From an uncultured Clostridia bacterium (GTDB taxonomy: Bacteria; Bacillota; Clostridia; Oscillospirales; Oscillospiraceae): 5,803 bases of DNA. A program made the translations under genes and the position numbers. The notes beneath the pieces are model-generated. The model was given only the letters and a program-made list of their open reading frames with translations. It made no database searches and was not told where the DNA came from. The stretch covers positions 1-5,803 of the forward strand of contig CAMBID010000058.1 in NCBI GenBank assembly GCA_945867445.1, in the 5' to 3' direction. Positions 4,983-5,803 of this stretch are shown here, piece after piece; position 1 is the first letter of the stretch, and the number at the start of each line of letters is the position of its first letter.

Positions 4983-5579
4983 ATGCTCTTTGGAAGAAAA
5001 AGCGGCGGTATCCGGTGGCTCATCGTGGGTCTTGGCAACCCTGGGGAGAAGTACGCCCGCACCCGGCACAATCTGGGCTTTCTGGCCCTGGACCTGCTGG
5101 CGGAGCGGCAGAAATTGAAGGTGAACCGCATCAAGTACAAGGCCCTGGTGGCGGAGACGGAGTTCGGCGGGGCCCGCTGCCTTCTCATGAAGCCCCAGAC
5201 CTACATGAACCTCTCCGGCGAGGCTGTGCGGGAGGCGGCGCAGTTCTACAAGATCCCCGCCGACCATGTGCTCGTCATCTATGACGACGTGTCCCTCCCG
5301 GTGGGGAAGCTCCGGGTACGGCCCTCCGGCAGCGCCGGGGGCCACAACGGCATCAAAAACATCATTGCCCACCTGGGGACGGACGTCTTCCCCCGGGTGA
5401 AGATCGGCGCGGGCGCCCCGGCGGGGGGCGGAGCGGAGATGGTGGACTGGGTCATCGGTGAGCCCTCCCCGTCGGACAAGAAGCTGCTGCTGGAGGCTGC
5501 GAACCGGGCCGTGGATGCCGCGGAGCGCATCGTGCTGGACGGCGGCGACTGCCAGAAGGCCATGAACCAGTTCAACTGA
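4983..5579 (+). CDS. pth: Peptidyl-tRNA hydrolase
   Basis: A 198-residue cytoplasmic enzyme that cleaves the ester bond of peptidyl-tRNAs dropped by stalled ribosomes, recycling tRNA. All family residues are visible: GLGNPG (16-21, Asn19), RHNLGF (28-33, catalytic His29), KPQTYMNLSG (70-79, Asn76), IYDDVSLPVGKLR (99-111, Asp101, matching E. coli Asp93) and GGHNGIKNI (119-127, Asn122). The length is typical. ATG at 4983 is chosen because AAAGGGGGAG lies at proper spacing and the family core begins about 12 residues later; an upstream in-frame start at 4896 would add 29 residues not found in the family. A strong promoter lies at 4824-4853. The mfd gene follows 28 bases after the stop, the usual order in many Firmicutes. 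Confidence 0.96.
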   Translation: MLFGRKSGGIRWLIVGLGNPGEKYARTRHNLGFLALDLLAERQKLKVNRIKYKALVAETEFGGARCLLMKPQTYMNLSGEAVREAAQFYKIPADHVLVIYDDVSLPVGKLRVRPSGSAGGHNGIKNIIAHLGTDVFPRVKIGAGAPAGGGAEMVDWVIGEPSPSDKKLLLEAANRAVDAAERIVLDGGDCQKAMNQFN

Positions 5580-5607
5580 GGGGCATCCCTCTCCACAGGA
5601 GTACCGC

Positions 5608-5803
5608 ATGAAACAGCTGTTGGAAAAACTCAATACCCTGGCGGAGGTCCGGGAGCTGGCGGAACGCATCGACGGCGGGGGCTGCCCGGTGGAGGTCACG
5701 GGCCTCCAGGGCGTCCACCGGGCCCTGACGGGCGCCGCCCTCAGTGAGAGCGTGGGCCGTCCCGCCCTCTTCGTCTGCGGAGACGAGGGGGAGGCCCGGA
5801 CCC
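5608..5803 (+). CDS. mfd: Transcription-repair coupling factor Mfd, N-terminus (partial)
   Basis: Only the first 65 codons are present, and the gene is cut by the right edge. The reading includes VEVTGLQGVHRALTGAALSESVGRPALFVCGDEGEA (about 28-63), which fits the start of the Mfd UvrB-like damage-recognition module (a 'VTGL-G--ralL-aaL---tgrp-l-V--de-eA' pattern). The full protein would be a large ATP-dependent translocase that removes RNA polymerase stalled at lesions and recruits UvrA. ATG at 5608 has CAGGAG upstream. Position directly after pth supports the call, since pth-mfd pairs are common in Firmicutes. The motor and RNA polymerase-binding domains cannot be checked here. Confidence 0.8.
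   Translation, partial: MKQLLEKLNTLAEVRELAERIDGGGCPVEVTGLQGVHRALTGAALSESVGRPALFVCGDEGEART

Noticed and set aside
4683..5699. Minus-strand 338-codon open frame covering pth
   Set aside because: It lies opposite pth, whose catalytic residues are all intact, and runs through the pth promoter and leader; there is no family signature.

Overview
The window looks like a chromosomal segment of a GC-rich member of the Clostridia, probably an Oscillospiraceae-type gut anaerobe. This is inferred from the strong AGGAGG-type ribosome sites, the DUF4367 and zinc-finger anti-sigma style proteins next to ECF sigma factors, the pth-mfd gene order, and coding GC that contrasts with AT-rich intergenic hairpins. 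The species cannot be told from sequence reading alone.

Layout. Positions 1-1395 are on the minus strand: an ECF sigma factor (880-1395) overlaps by ATGA a membrane protein with a DUF4367-like outer domain (191-883). A third minus gene starts at 63 with a signal peptide and runs off the left edge. A near-identical promoter-like block lies before the sigma gene (about 1443-1497) and before the secreted-protein gene (about 97-156), which suggests the sigma factor drives both itself and that gene. A 508-base divergent intergenic region (1396-1903) follows. It holds that promoter, a weak candidate plus-strand promoter, a three-hairpin repeat and a hairpin-rich leader.

Positions 1904-4343 are a plus-strand unit: dusB (tRNA dihydrouridine synthase), a second ECF sigma factor, and its zinc-finger (ZAS) transmembrane anti-sigma factor, joined to the sigma gene by an ATGA overlap. 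The 639-base intergenic region 4344-4982 holds a dense train of perfect hairpins with alternative pairing, an intrinsic terminator, an inverted second copy of the three-hairpin repeat, and a good sigma-A type promoter. That promoter serves pth (peptidyl-tRNA hydrolase, 4983-5579), followed by the first 65 codons of mfd (transcription-repair coupling factor), which is cut by the right edge.

The genes combine ordinary housekeeping (tRNA modification, peptidyl-tRNA recycling, transcription-coupled repair) with two separate ECF sigma/membrane-regulator pairs of different architecture on either side of dusB. The least explained material is non-coding: the shared ECF-type promoter block, the paired three-hairpin repeat, and the hairpin train after the anti-sigma gene. 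No mobile element genes, CRISPR array, tRNA or rRNA were seen.
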